NCBI GenBank assembly: GCA_021464415.1
Contig: CM038465.1
Span: forward strand, 22,165,839-22,229,838
Reading direction: 5' to 3'
DNA: 64,000 bases
Source: Lonicera japonica
Lineage: Eukaryota; Streptophyta; Magnoliopsida; Dipsacales; Caprifoliaceae
Below are positions 24,715-34,216 of this stretch, piece by piece (within the stretch, counting starts at the first letter, position 1; the number at the start of each line of letters is the position of its first letter). Made by a program: the position numbers and the translations under genes. A model generated the notes under the pieces. That model did no database searches and was not told where the DNA came from. It was given only the letters and a program-made list of their open reading frames with translations.

Positions 24715-25466
24715 ACAGTAAAGTAAATCCTAAATGTTTGATACGAGATAGAAGAGTATATGGTTGTTGTTAACAAATTAGTGCCTACGTGTGTTTTACA
24801 ACTAGACTTATGATCGATACAACTATTTTACTTGTATCATTACGATACATATCTTATTGTATTTTGGGGATGGGATGGTATTTGGTGTGCATTACATAGA
24901 TCTTACTTTTGTAGTTATTTTATAAGAGTACTACTTATATGTATGTATATATATATGTGGAAATGGTATAAGTATATAAACAAAGTTCGAATTACTTTCA
25001 TTACTCCACGTTGCATGTGCTTCCCAACGTGTACTCTAGTATAAAAGCCTTATAGTTCCTACTGAGCCCGTGTTTGGCTCACTCCCATTTTACCAAAACA
25101 GTTTTGCAGGTATTCTTCGCGGGATGGCGCGTGTGTGAAGTCTAGAGACCTCTAATAAACTTTAGACATTTGTAGTCGTCCGTGGACGACTTCGTATTCA
25201 TGAACTATATGTATTCAAACATTTCGTAGACCTATCATTCTATATGTATTAATTTATAAATCTTTGTATGTGATGTGAAACTTTTATTTGAGACAAGGAC
25301 CTCGTTGGAGGATTTGTATGTTACGAAACATTATTACTGTGAATGTGGAGTTTGATTTGAAGAAAGGAAACTTATATTTTCTCCTTTACAGGTGTTGGTT
25401 TTGTTATATATGCGAACTCCACATGCCAATTTTTTTCTTAAATAAGGTTTTATATACAGTTTATTA

Positions 25467-26165
25467 TTAAATAAATTTTAAATTATGTACTTTAAACCCG
25501 CCGTCGCGTATGGCACTATGATCAACCAGATCCTGGAGACCTAAATCTTCTAACGGGATTTGGGGCGTCACACATTGTGTCTCCTCACATCTCTGGTATT
25601 GTAAAGACCTGTTTTGGTGCACACTAAAATTACAGTTAAAATATAATTTAAGTGGCACATGAAATAATCTCCAAAGGTGTTGGTACATGCCAAACTTTCC
25701 CTTGAGATTGAAGTAGATAAAATCTCTTTCAAAATCCTCCCTCGTCATTTGAAGGTGTTTAGGCCGAATGGAGAAGTGGGTGACAACCATTGGAGCATTG
25801 ACAAATAAATTATCCAATTTCTTGACTGCGAAAGGAAGGAAAGATGTCGTGGCAAGGAGTTCGCAACCAGCAATGCGAGAAAGAGTCTTGTTAAGGCCAT
25901 GTACTTTAATGGCCGAGTGTTTATTTGGGTTAGTAACTGTCACAACCAAGGTAATATTTACATTTAATTTTTTCTCGGTGTCCAATGAAATCGAGAAATA
26001 TTCGACACTGGTTAAGTTAAATTGGGGAAAGGATGGGTTATACTTGAACAACGTAAACTTGATGAAGGCAAAGAAGATGATGAGTAGAGGAATGATAATG
26101 ACTGAGAATATAGCGCACCACATCCAACCCTTGCTAGTTTTACATGGTAATGTGTAATCCGCCAT
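25467..26165 (-). CDS. LEA_2/NHL-type membrane protein, 3' end replaced by LTR sequence
   Basis: The ATG is at 26163-26165; an upstream in-frame TTG is not a credible start. The N-terminus is short and polar (MADYTLPCKTSKG), followed by one membrane span at about residues 14-37 (IFSVIIIPLLIIFFAFI). A LEA_2 beta-sandwich region follows, with the family hallmark TNPNKHS and a later YFNCNFSV strand. NDR1/HIN1-like proteins of this type sit in the plasma membrane or ER and act in defence or stress responses. From 25572 downward the frame runs into the solo LTR, adding about 35 foreign residues before the stop at 25467. Whether the fusion protein is made is unknown. Length and domain order fit the family up to the insertion. 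Confidence 0.8.
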   Translation of the reverse strand: MADYTLPCKTSKGWMWCAIFSVIIIPLLIIFFAFIKFTLFKYNPSFPQFNLTSVEYFSISLDTEKKLNVNITLVVTVTNPNKHSAIKVHGLNKTLSRIAGCELLATTSFLPFAVKKLDNLFVNAPMVVTHFSIRPKHLQMTREDFERDFIYFNLKGKFGMYQHLWRLFHVPLKLYFNCNFSVHQNRSLQYQRCEETQCVTPQIPLEDLGLQDLVDHSAIRDGGFKVHNLKFI

Positions 26166-26230
26166 CACAGAAATCAAGGGAGGTTTATGGAATATGAATT
26201 AATAAGAAACTAAGGAATTTAAGATAAGTT

Positions 26231-26231
26231 G

Positions 26232-26272
<41 letters not shown>
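26231..26272. repeat. (TA)n(GA)n microsatellite in the LEA_2 5' UTR region
   Basis: Runs of TA then GA give a (CT)n(TA)n tract on the coding strand, about 70-105 bases upstream of the ATG. CT-rich 5' leaders are common in plant genes. Confidence 0.85.
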
Positions 26273-26388
26273 ATTTGTAGAAAAGATTGAGCTAAGAGAG
26301 AAAAGGAAGAAAAGCAAATTAATAGAAAAACTTGAGGTAAGCTGATGAGAGGAGATGGGACGGGTTAAATGCGGCTAACAAGCTCAGA

Positions 26389-26396
26389 TTATATAG
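26389..26396 (-). promoter_or_regulatory. Putative TATA box of the LEA_2 gene
   Basis: The minus strand reads CTATATAA, about 225 bases upstream of the ATG, allowing a roughly 200-base leader that contains the CT microsatellite. Confidence 0.5.
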
Positions 26397-26399
26397 TGG

Positions 26400-26660
26400 A
26401 GATTAATGTACAATCAAGGAAACTAAGCTTAATTTAACAATATGCTATTTATAATACTAATTTCTTTTTAAAGAATACTATTGCTTTTTATTTGAGTGCT
26501 AGTATTTAGTTTAGTCCAGTATGCAAATGTGATAAATTCGTGCATGGGTTTTGTGTAAAATTTTTATTCATTTCATAACAAAAACATGAAAAAGAAAATA
26601 TACAGTGTATTTGTGACAATTAAAGAGCAAAAAAAAAAAAGCACACCTTGCCTTGAACCC
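26400..26660. other. LEA_2 upstream/intergenic sequence
   Basis: AT-rich, with an A11 run near 26630. No further element was recognised. Confidence 0.4.
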
Positions 26661-26664
26661 AACT

Positions 26665-27009
26665 ATTTAAGGGTGGAGGTTACCCAAGTCCCTATATTAT
26701 ATACATAACAGCTCCATAGTAGCCTTGAACCCAAGAATTTACTAAATCTGCATAACAGTTGACAAGAGCCATGAAGAGGCTCCAGAAGGCCTGCAACCCC
26801 ATTACAACAAGTCCAAGCTTGAATGCTCAAAAGCAAGTTAAATGGCCACAGATCACAGTCATAAAATAAATGGTCAAAGTAGTGAAACCAAACTGAATGA
26901 GACGATGCATATATCGTGGCAGTGATGACACCTGCGAAGTACTCCATTCTTCTTGTGTGCTCGCACGTACATATGAATTCGACAAAAACCTAGTAAATAT
27001 ATTATACAT
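26665..27009 (-). pseudogene. CASP-like protein fragment, disrupted
   Basis: On the minus strand one frame reads RYMHRLIQFGF, then a membrane segment, then VMGLQAFWSLFMALVNCYAD. Another frame supplies GTWVTSTL. The order MGLQ-x2-WS...YA...G-x-WVT is the conserved region of CASP-like four-span membrane proteins, where GDWVTATL is usual. A TGA at 26827-26829 and a frameshift before GTWVT break it, and the remaining exons are absent. It is a decayed gene piece. The identification rests on recalled family motifs and needs a search. Confidence 0.55.
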
Positions 27010-27184
27010 AATGCATGTGTTGCTCTATTTCATCAGTTTATATATTATTGAAAGAGTACAATGGATATAACAAACATGCATACATAAAATAAATGTTATT
27101 AGGTGGCAACTCGTGTCAAAAACAATATTATATGTGTTTATATATATATAATAAATGTAGTCATTTTTTTACCCAATACACACA

Positions 27185-27470
27185 TCTATAAAACAATACT
27201 AAAACGGAAGCTTTTCTTTGCCACATGTCAACCGGAAAGCTACCTTTATTTTCTTTTTTCTTTTTTTCTTTTTCTTTCTACTATAATTTATTTCCAACCA
27301 TCGTGACAGTTACTATAATCGCGGTTTCTATAAAATAATACTAAAACATAAGCTTTTCTTTGCCACGTGTCAACCGGAAAGCTGCCTTTATTTTCTTTTT
27401 TTCTTTTTCTTTCTGCTGTATCTTATTTCCAACCATCACGACAATTACTGTAATCGCCATTTCAAAATCA
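27185..27470 (+). repeat. Tandem duplication of a 142-bp unit with Helitron-like starts
   Basis: Two units start at 27185 (TCTATAAAACAATACTAAAA) and 27327 (TCTATAAAATAATACTAAAA). Both continue with GCTTTTCTTTGCCAC[AG]TGTCAACC and a pyrimidine-rich stretch. A TC start with TATTAAAA-like sequence and a GCCACGTGTCA block resembles the 5' ends of plant Helitrons, and the first copy is preceded by A. No 3' CTRR hairpin end was found, so this is tentative. Confidence 0.45.
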
Positions 27471-28556
27471 GCAGTTTCTTCCCTTTCCATCATATATATA
27501 TTTAGGGCTTCCATCTCTTTCACTTAAATGCAGAATTTCGGTCAGAAAGAGATATTTCAACCAGTTATCTCACAACATGCATTGATTCTTTTTCCTCTTG
27601 TGTCGCCTTCTTTTCCCTCAATTTGTCCTTCACCGTCTCAAAATTATACTTACTATAAACCTTTGCTCCAACCTTATGGACGGTACTAGTGTTGCGACCG
27701 GAATCATTTAATTCGAGGATCATTGCTAACATCGACATGAACTGCTTCTATTTCCAAGGTATTGTGCCCTCCTCCCTCTCTCTTCAACTATATATACTCA
27801 AGTATTAAGTAATCAGTCATGGGATTTTGTAGGGAATTTGGATTTTAAGTGAGGAACTGAGAACTTTATGTTTCATTTCTGAATCAAAGCACTTCCTTAA
27901 ATCAATTATAGATGAATTAAACCAATGATTGAAGCCTAAACAATGCTTCTTCCTCCAAAGGAGATCTAACAGATGATTCATATTTTAAATTGAGTAAGGA
28001 CATTCATCAAGGAAATGATAAAAGTGGTATAACCAAGATACTTTCTTTGTCTCTCAAAATCAATTGTATGTTGAATTTCTCTATAGAACAAAAATAATAT
28101 CAATTAGGTGCCAATTATAAGTTGTACATCAACGATGTCCATAAAACACTTGAATGAAATTTTATATGGAAGTGAAATTTTATAGTGTTTGGATTCATGG
28201 AATTGAAATTCATTTAGAATTCTAATTCTACAGAAGTGAAATTATATAAAATTAGAGGTCCAAACTTAAGAGTTATGGTGTTTGCATGGCTGTAAAAAAA
28301 TTCACTTAAAATCCTGGGAAGAGTTTATAACTTTTTACTGGTGTCCTTAATTAGCCCTTGGCATGATAATAGAATAAATAAAAATGAACCATCCTATAAT
28401 TCTGCCAACAATGTATATTGGATTTTGAAGTTGAAGTTTTCTTCATTTTGTTACACACATTTATGATTGGAGAATGGAGAAGGAACATGCATCGGCTTTG
28501 TATCCTGTACCTAATTCCATGAGAAAAATACTACTTTTACTTCGGAATTGGAAGGT
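27471..28556. other. Intergenic region, no gene supported
   Basis: A roughly 50-codon open frame from about 27529 has no recognisable motif. The stretch 28160-28330 has repeated GGAATTGAAATTC-like sequence of the kind seen in MITEs, but boundaries are not clear. Confidence 0.35.
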
Positions 28557-28568
28557 TTGGAATTGTAA
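28557..28568 (+). other. Left target-site duplication of the LINE
   Basis: TTGGAATTGTAA, repeated exactly at 34205-34216 on the far side of the LINE. Confidence 0.9.
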
Positions 28569-28859
28569 TTTTTTTTTTGGAGAAAGTCCACTATGCCCTT
28601 AGGCAATAGAGTAATGCATTAAAAAGATGAAAAAAAGCTTGTGGGTTACAAAAGCCCACCCACTAGGCTTCGCGGAAGAAATATACATGTAATGCAAACA
28701 AAAGGAAATTCCATGCCTGAGCCAAAAAATGTTTGCATCTTGATCTTTAAGCCTAATAAAGATCAGAGATCAAACAACCAAACAGGAAAGAAAAAAGTGG
28801 AGCAAGCAAAAAAAAAAAAAACAAATCCAAAGAAAACTAGCTAAATCTGTAGTTAGGCC

Positions 28860-29330
28860 TGAAATTGAGGTCATTAGTGTATAATTGAGCAATAGCTTGT
28901 GGAGGGGTGGTCCACCATTGAAGGTGATCAAAAGTCATGCCCAATTTAGAGAGTTTGTCCGCAATAGCATTAGCTTCTCTATAAGAATGAGAAGCATAGA
29001 AGGTCATCTATTTAAGGTAAGATCTGCAATTGTTCCATCTAGTAGCAAGCTGCCATGGAACATAAGAATTTGTATTAAGAATGCATTTTAGGACTGCTTG
29101 TGAATCTATTTCGAGCCATAATTTCTTCCAGCCATTGTTCCAAGCAAATTATATGGCTTGAATGAGGAGTTCTACAAAAAAGGCATTGTGAATGCCAATC
29201 TTCCCTGCCAAAGCACTTTTGCAAAACCCCTAAAATTTCTGAAAATACCACTAATGGAGGCAGGACCTGGGCAGCCATTTGCCATGCCATCTGTATTGAT
29301 TTTTAACCATCCTAGAGGAGGGGACACCAG
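28860..29330 (-). pseudogene. LINE ORF2 C-terminal RNase H domain (broken)
   Basis: The minus-strand frame reads WLKINTDGMANG, later LEIDSQAVLKC and REANAIADKLSKLG. These are the acidic positions of the RVT_3-type RNase H found at the end of many plant L1 ORF2 proteins. Frameshifts and stops interrupt it. It lies between the zinc-binding region and the 3' UTR. Confidence 0.65.
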
Positions 29331-29387
29331 AAAACTTCTGTGATTTTGTTGCCTAATTTGGCTTTGCCTGAGAGAGGTTGAATTTTT

Positions 29388-30077
29388 TTAGAATGAGCAA
29401 ATCCTCAATTGAGTTTGGCATGTAGCCAGGAATGTGATCATTGAGCTCAAAAATGAAGGAAACCAAATAATGTTTGAAAGCTGAAAGATTAGGCTTGGAG
29501 TTTTTGAAGTTGATATCATTTTTGGCTTCCCAAATTTTATGAAAAACAATAGAAGCACCAGCAATCCAAACATTAAAAATTTGAGAGCTCCATTTTTAGA
29601 AGAGATGAAGTGCCACAGATCAATATGGGAGGAGGTGGGGAAGGTGTGAATGTTGAATATGGTGAAGAACCATTTCCAAACTGAAAGAGCAAATCCACAT
29701 TGAAGGATGACATGAGAGGTTGATTCGGATTGTTGCAAGCAAAGGCAGCGCCTAGAAGTTGTGCTTATTCCTTTTTGCTGAAGAGAAACTTGAGATGGGA
29801 TGGAATTATGAAGGGTTCTCCAGACAAAAATAGAAGCTTTTGGAGGGATGAAAGAGTGGCAAACATGTTTGAAGGTGGGGTTGCTGTTGGCTGTGTGAAA
29901 GAAATTATAAGCATCATTGAAGGTTAAATGACCTTTAGAGGAGTAAGGCCAGACTATAACATCTTCACAAGGGAGGATATGAAGGGGAATGGTTGTGACA
30001 ATGGCATTAAAGGCAGGGAAATTAGTTCTCAGCCGGTTAGGGGTGTTCCATTTACTATCTAAAATCCAACTGTTCAA
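29388..30077 (-). pseudogene. LINE ORF2 zf-RVT region
   Basis: It contains KASIFVWRTLHNSIPSQVSL, then a Cys/His set RRCLCLQQSESTSHVILQCG, matching the zf-RVT region downstream of RT in plant LINEs. The remaining sequence to 29388 is a shifted continuation. Confidence 0.75.
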
Positions 30078-30125
30078 GCATTGGTCAAGAGGGGTGTGAC
30101 TGGGAGGCGGGGGAGTATCATTGCA

Positions 30126-31641
30126 CTAATCATCTTGACAGATTTGGATACTAGTACCAATTCCCAAAATCCACTTAGCATGAAGCTTAATGATGGAAAG
30201 AGAAAGTTTGATCCCATTCCAAGTGGAAGAGGATTGGTAAGAAGCGTTGGATTGACCAAACTTGATCTTGTATCTAGCCAGTATAAACTGGCTCCAAAGG
30301 GAGTTTTTGGTGATCATATCCAAGGTACTCTTAAGAAGAGCTGACTGATTGAGGTCTATTAAATACTTTATTCCAATGCCCCTAGCTTGAATAGAAGAGC
30401 AAACTTTGTGCCAAGCAACTGAGATGATTTTCCTTTCTTGAATGTTCCCACACCATATAAAGTTTCTTAGCCATTGTTGCAACTGTTTTAGAAGAAGGAC
30501 TGGCGATTTGTAGACCATGAAAGAATGGTTGAGCATGGGAGTGGCCACATATTTCACAAGATCAATTATACCAGCCAAGGAAAGCAACTTGCCTTGCCAT
30601 CCTTCAAGTTTGCATTTAATTTTGTCAGCAATGGTTTGGAGTTGAGCTTTTTTGGGGGTGCCTTTGAAAATTGGAACCCCCAAGTAAGTATAAGGGGAAC
30701 CATTACTGAAAATGAGTGCCTTAAGGCTAGCTGAGGAACCATTACTGAAAATGAGGACATCATTAGCATACAAGTTGTGAGAGGGAGCGGTGGCTCCTCT
30801 AAGAGAGGAGATGCATTTAAAGGACCCATTGTTGACAGCATTGTTGATACTTCTACTAAGAACTTCCTCAACCAAACAAAATAGTAAGGGACTAAGGGGA
30901 ACACCTTACCTCACTCCTCTAGCACAAGAGAAATAGCCTTGGGGAGAACCATATACAAGAATTGAGAGTTTGGCTGATTTGAGCAGGGTGTCAATCCAAT
31001 TGATAAAGATTTGATCAAATCCAAAGGCTTGTAGAACTGAGAGGAGAAAAAACCAATCCAGGCTGTCAAATGCTTTGGCTATATCAATTTTGATGGCAGT
31101 GTTGCCACCATGGGTTTTTTTTATCAAGAAGGTTAAAGCACTCAGAGGCTAAGGCAATGCTATGGTGGATGTTTCTTCCTTTAATGAAAGCAGTTTGGTT
31201 GGGAGAGATGAACTTGGTGGCAAAGAGAGCTAGCTTCTCTGCTAAAATTTTAGGAATCACTTTAAAAGCAAAATTGGTAAGGGCAGCTGGCCTGTAGGAT
31301 ACCATACAATCAGCATTGGGAGTTTTAGGGATGAAGGTGACAAAGTTAGAGTTGAAGCCAGGGAGTAGCCAATTATAAATAAAAAATTGTTTGATGGCTT
31401 TGCAAAAATCTGTGGAAATGATGTCCTAGTAGGTCTGAAAGAAGAGCCCACTGAAACCATCTAGACCAGGGGCTGAATGATGGCTAAGATTAAAAACAGC
31501 TGACTTGATTTCAGAATCACATGGAATGTTGGTAAGAAAAGTGTTGTCATGAAAACTGATTTGTGGGTGAATAACCTTGGCAACCAAATCATTGTCTATT
31601 GTATTATTGGAGGCGGAGTAGAGGGTCTGAAAATAATTCAC
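30126..31641 (-). pseudogene. LINE ORF2 reverse transcriptase (broken in several frames)
   Basis: Fragments in order are FNLSHHSAPGLDGFSGLFFQ (RT start), YRPAALTNFAFKVIPKILAE, FIKGRNIHHS, IDIAKAFDSLDW (catalytic Asp), SPQGYFSC, then YANDVLIFSNGS and the thumb region YLGVPIFKG. The usual YADD is YAND here, so one catalytic Asp is lost. A 21-bp duplication (ACCATTACTGAAAATGAG repeated at about 30697 and 30737) lies next to it. Each fragment is in a different frame. Confidence 0.85.
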
Positions 31642-32324
31642 AATGTGGTTTTTGATAGCATCAGGACCATAAATGATATCATTGCCATCCTTTAGGTGAA
31701 AGATTCTACTAGTAGCTCTTTTGTGATCAGCAATCTTATGAAAAAATTTAGTGTTTTTGTCACCTTCAGCCAGCCAAGTGATTATGGATCTTCGCTTCTA
31801 AAAATTTTCTTCAAATTGTAGAGCTGTGTTCAGAACATGCTGAGCTTCAGCCTCATTAAGAGCATAGTTGCCAACATAGCCATTGCTATCTATAAGAGCT
31901 TGGATGTGATGCAAATGAGCTGTGGCACTTTTCACCTTCTCATGTATATTGCCAAAGTGTTGTTTATTCCATTGAATGAGATCTTTTTTCAGAACCTTTG
32001 GTTTCCATTGAAGAGCAACCATAGGTAGACGTGGTCACAAGGCTTAAGCCATGATTATTGCACCATCTCCATAAACTGGTTGTACCTTACCCATGCAGTA
32101 GTAAATTTAAAGGGTTTAGGTCCACCATGGTCATGGTCGGTGGGGAAGAAAAGGAGAGGGTGGTGATAAGAATTGATTTTGGTAAGAATGGAGCAATTTA
32201 CATTTTTCCAAGTCGTGAACCAAGCATTGTTGCAAAGAGTTCTGTCAACTCTAACTTGGATGGCAGCATTCCCTTTTCTAGCCCAGTTGAAGAGAGGACC
32301 AATGGAGTCTAAGTGAATGAGATT
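31642..32324 (-). pseudogene. LINE ORF2 linker between endonuclease and RT
   Basis: It contains LKKDLIQWNKQHFGNIHEKV and AEAQHVLNTALQFEENF, the standard helical linker between the two domains. It is broken by stops near 31798. Confidence 0.65.
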
Positions 32325-32830
32325 TCAATCGTCTGTCATGCTTTTGAAGTTAGAGCAAGAGATGGGATTAGGCCTGATTCCACCTCTCTTTTCATGAGCA
32401 CCTAAAATGCAATTAAAATCTCCAATGGCCATCCAAGGAAGGTTGTAGTTGAGGGAGACGTGCATGAAGTTAGCCCACAATTGTCTTCTAGTAATGTAGT
32501 CATTGCTGGCATAGACACAAGTGATGTGGCAAGCAACGCTCTCAAAAGTGGAAGATACAGTGACTTGTTGATTGGTGGAAAGAATAACCTGAATATTGGA
32601 AACATTGCTGGTATGGAGGAGCCAGAGGTTAGGGGCAAGACTACCTCTCTCATTGGTACATGTAAGGGATATACCAAGGTTATGCCAAACGGACCAAGGA
32701 ATATTATTAAAAGGAGTCATAGGTTCAAAGATGCAAATAAGGTTAGGCTTACGATTCACACAAATGGATTTGAGGGTGGTTTGAGTTTAGAAATTGCTCA
32801 ATCATCTCACATTCCAATAAAGGACCTTCG
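32325..32830 (-). pseudogene. LINE ORF2 endonuclease (EEP) domain
   Basis: The minus strand begins LYWNVR (family WNVRG) with two stops in the first 15 codons. It continues through CHITCVYASND, RRQLWANF and WMAIGDFNCILGAHEKRGG, the GDFN block being the catalytic core of apurinic-type endonucleases. It would nick target DNA for target-primed reverse transcription. Confidence 0.8.
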
Positions 32831-32851
32831 TGTGGTTTTGTGGACAGATGT

Positions 32852-32875
32852 ACTGTGAGGAGACTCCTCCACAGT
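32852..32875. repeat. Imperfect palindrome at the LINE inversion junction
   Basis: ACTGTGAGGAG and CTCCTCCACAGT flank one base and nearly mirror each other. It lies between the start of minus-strand ORF2 and the start of plus-strand ORF1, where the twin-priming joint must be. Confidence 0.5.
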
Positions 32876-32879
32876 ATTT

Positions 32880-34204
32880 TGCAATATACTCACAGCCTTT
32901 TGCCTTTGCTCAATCTCAGAGAGACAGTCAATGTCATATGGAGATAGACCAACATCAAGCAATCTATTGATTTGGAATCATCTCTCACAACCAAATGGAA
33001 AATTGAGCCCAATTGGACCTTTACTCCCATTGGCAGAGGATACTATGTTCTTCACTTTAAAAATCATGTAGATTATGAGAGGATCAATGGCTATGGTCAA
33101 ACAAAACTCAAGAATGGTATCATCAAACTCTCCAAATGGATTCCTAATTTTGTTCCCAGCAAACAAAAGAATACTACTACACACGTTTGGGCTAGAATTC
33201 TTGATTTTCATTAGGAATACTTGGAGGACAACCTGGTTTTTTCCATTGCCGGAGCCATAGGAACCCCATTATACATTGACCCACACAACAGTTCTAGATC
33301 TCTTTGGCATTTTGCTTGTGTGCAAGTCCCTCAAAATATCATTGTTCAAAGAATGGGCTTGAATTTTGAAGTTTCAGTTACATATGAAGAACTGCCCCCT
33401 TTTTGTTCCCATTGTCACTCCATTGGTCACAGTGTGCCTAATTGTAGAACCCTACTGAAGGCACAACATGCACACACTCTCAACCAAGCAGCAAAAGAAA
33501 GAAACAAGACCAAAAATGATCACCTCATCAAAGCTAAGGAAAGCTCTCATCACATCTCTAAGCCTCACTATAAAGCAAAAACTATCATAAATGATGCTGG
33601 TCATCCCACCAACCCCACAGCCCCATCTGTCAATGAGTCAAACCAACCAATCATAAACTCTACATCCACAAATGACAACATTAATGTAGGCACCTCTACA
33701 AGCTTTGCCAACCTTTCTACCACAGTTACTGTTGATTCATCTGATAGCATTGAGCAATCCTTTGCATTTAATGTTCCAACACCAACACCCAACTCAATCA
33801 GTAGCCTTTGTGCTCTTACACCAACGACACAACCAAATTTCATCATAAATGTGTTGCCCAACAGTTAAGATTCATATGTTCCTGACTCCTTCAACACTCA
33901 CCATTATATATCAGGTCATGCTAATAAGAACCCAATTCCACCCACCAACCTTCCCAGCAATGACCCCACCCATAACATTACTCCAACAACTCTCACCACT
34001 CCTACAGCAAACAAATTTTCTCCTCTAGTGGAAAGTTCTGGGGTGATGAGGACCAAGAATTTGATCAGGATAGTGACTCTCTTACCCCTTCCGCAGAGAG
34101 CAATGGAACCAAATACAAGTTGCAAGAATCTGATTATCTCCCAGTTTATAAGCCACCTTAAAGAAAACATATTAGAAAACAAGCTAAAAAATATAAATAA
34201 ATTA
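32880..34204 (+). pseudogene. LINE ORF1 (DUF4283 plus zinc knuckle), inverted segment
   Basis: The plus-strand frame reads GRGYYVLHFKNHVDYERI, LSKWIPNFVPSKQK and VWARILDFH, then a TAG at 33212-33214. In the same frame follow LWHFACVQVP and the knuckle CSHCHSIGHSVPNC (33404-33445). A Ser/Thr/Pro/Asn-rich tail follows with TAA at 33866-33868 and, after a shift, an acidic stretch ending in a basic RKHIRKQAKK-like tail. This is the RNA-binding gag-like ORF1 of plant L1 elements. It lacks its N-terminus and reads opposite to ORF2. Confidence 0.82.
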
Positions 34205-34216
34205 TTGGAATTGTAA
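34205..34216 (+). other. Right target-site duplication of the LINE
   Basis: TTGGAATTGTAA, identical to 28557-28568. Confidence 0.9.

Larger units (their letters stand above)
19494..25572. mobile_element. Solo LTR (Tekay-like gypsy family) with a nested element
   Basis: It starts TGTAACGCC and ends GGGGCGTCACA, flanked by CATTG on both sides (19489-19493 and 25573-25577), a perfect TSD. After removing the nested element 21527-24714 and its target duplication it is about 2.9 kb. It has no PBS, PPT or internal region, so it is a solo LTR left by LTR-LTR recombination. It shares blocks with the 54078 and 59084 LTRs: AACAGTTTTGCAGGT, AACTCCACATGCC, AACCCGCCGTC and the GGGGCGTCACA end. The insertion splits the LEA_2 gene. 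Confidence 0.88.
28569..34204 (-). mobile_element. L1-type LINE with 5' inversion, inactive
   Basis: ORF2 lies on the minus strand from about 32830 down to about 28860. The 3' tail is A10 on the minus strand (T10 at 28569-28578). The ORF1 3' half lies on the plus strand (about 32880-34200). The whole is bounded by a perfect 12-bp TSD, so it is one insertion. The domain order is endonuclease, RT, zf-RVT, RNase H for ORF2, and a DUF4283-like region with a CCHC knuckle for ORF1. Many stops and shifts are present. Confidence 0.9.

Noticed and set aside
25768..26157. 129-codon plus-strand frame opposite the LEA_2 gene
   Set aside because: It is antisense to a recognised protein with a family hallmark and has no motif itself.
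32058..32858. Plus-strand frames at 32058-32858
   Set aside because: They are shadows of the minus-strand LINE endonuclease.
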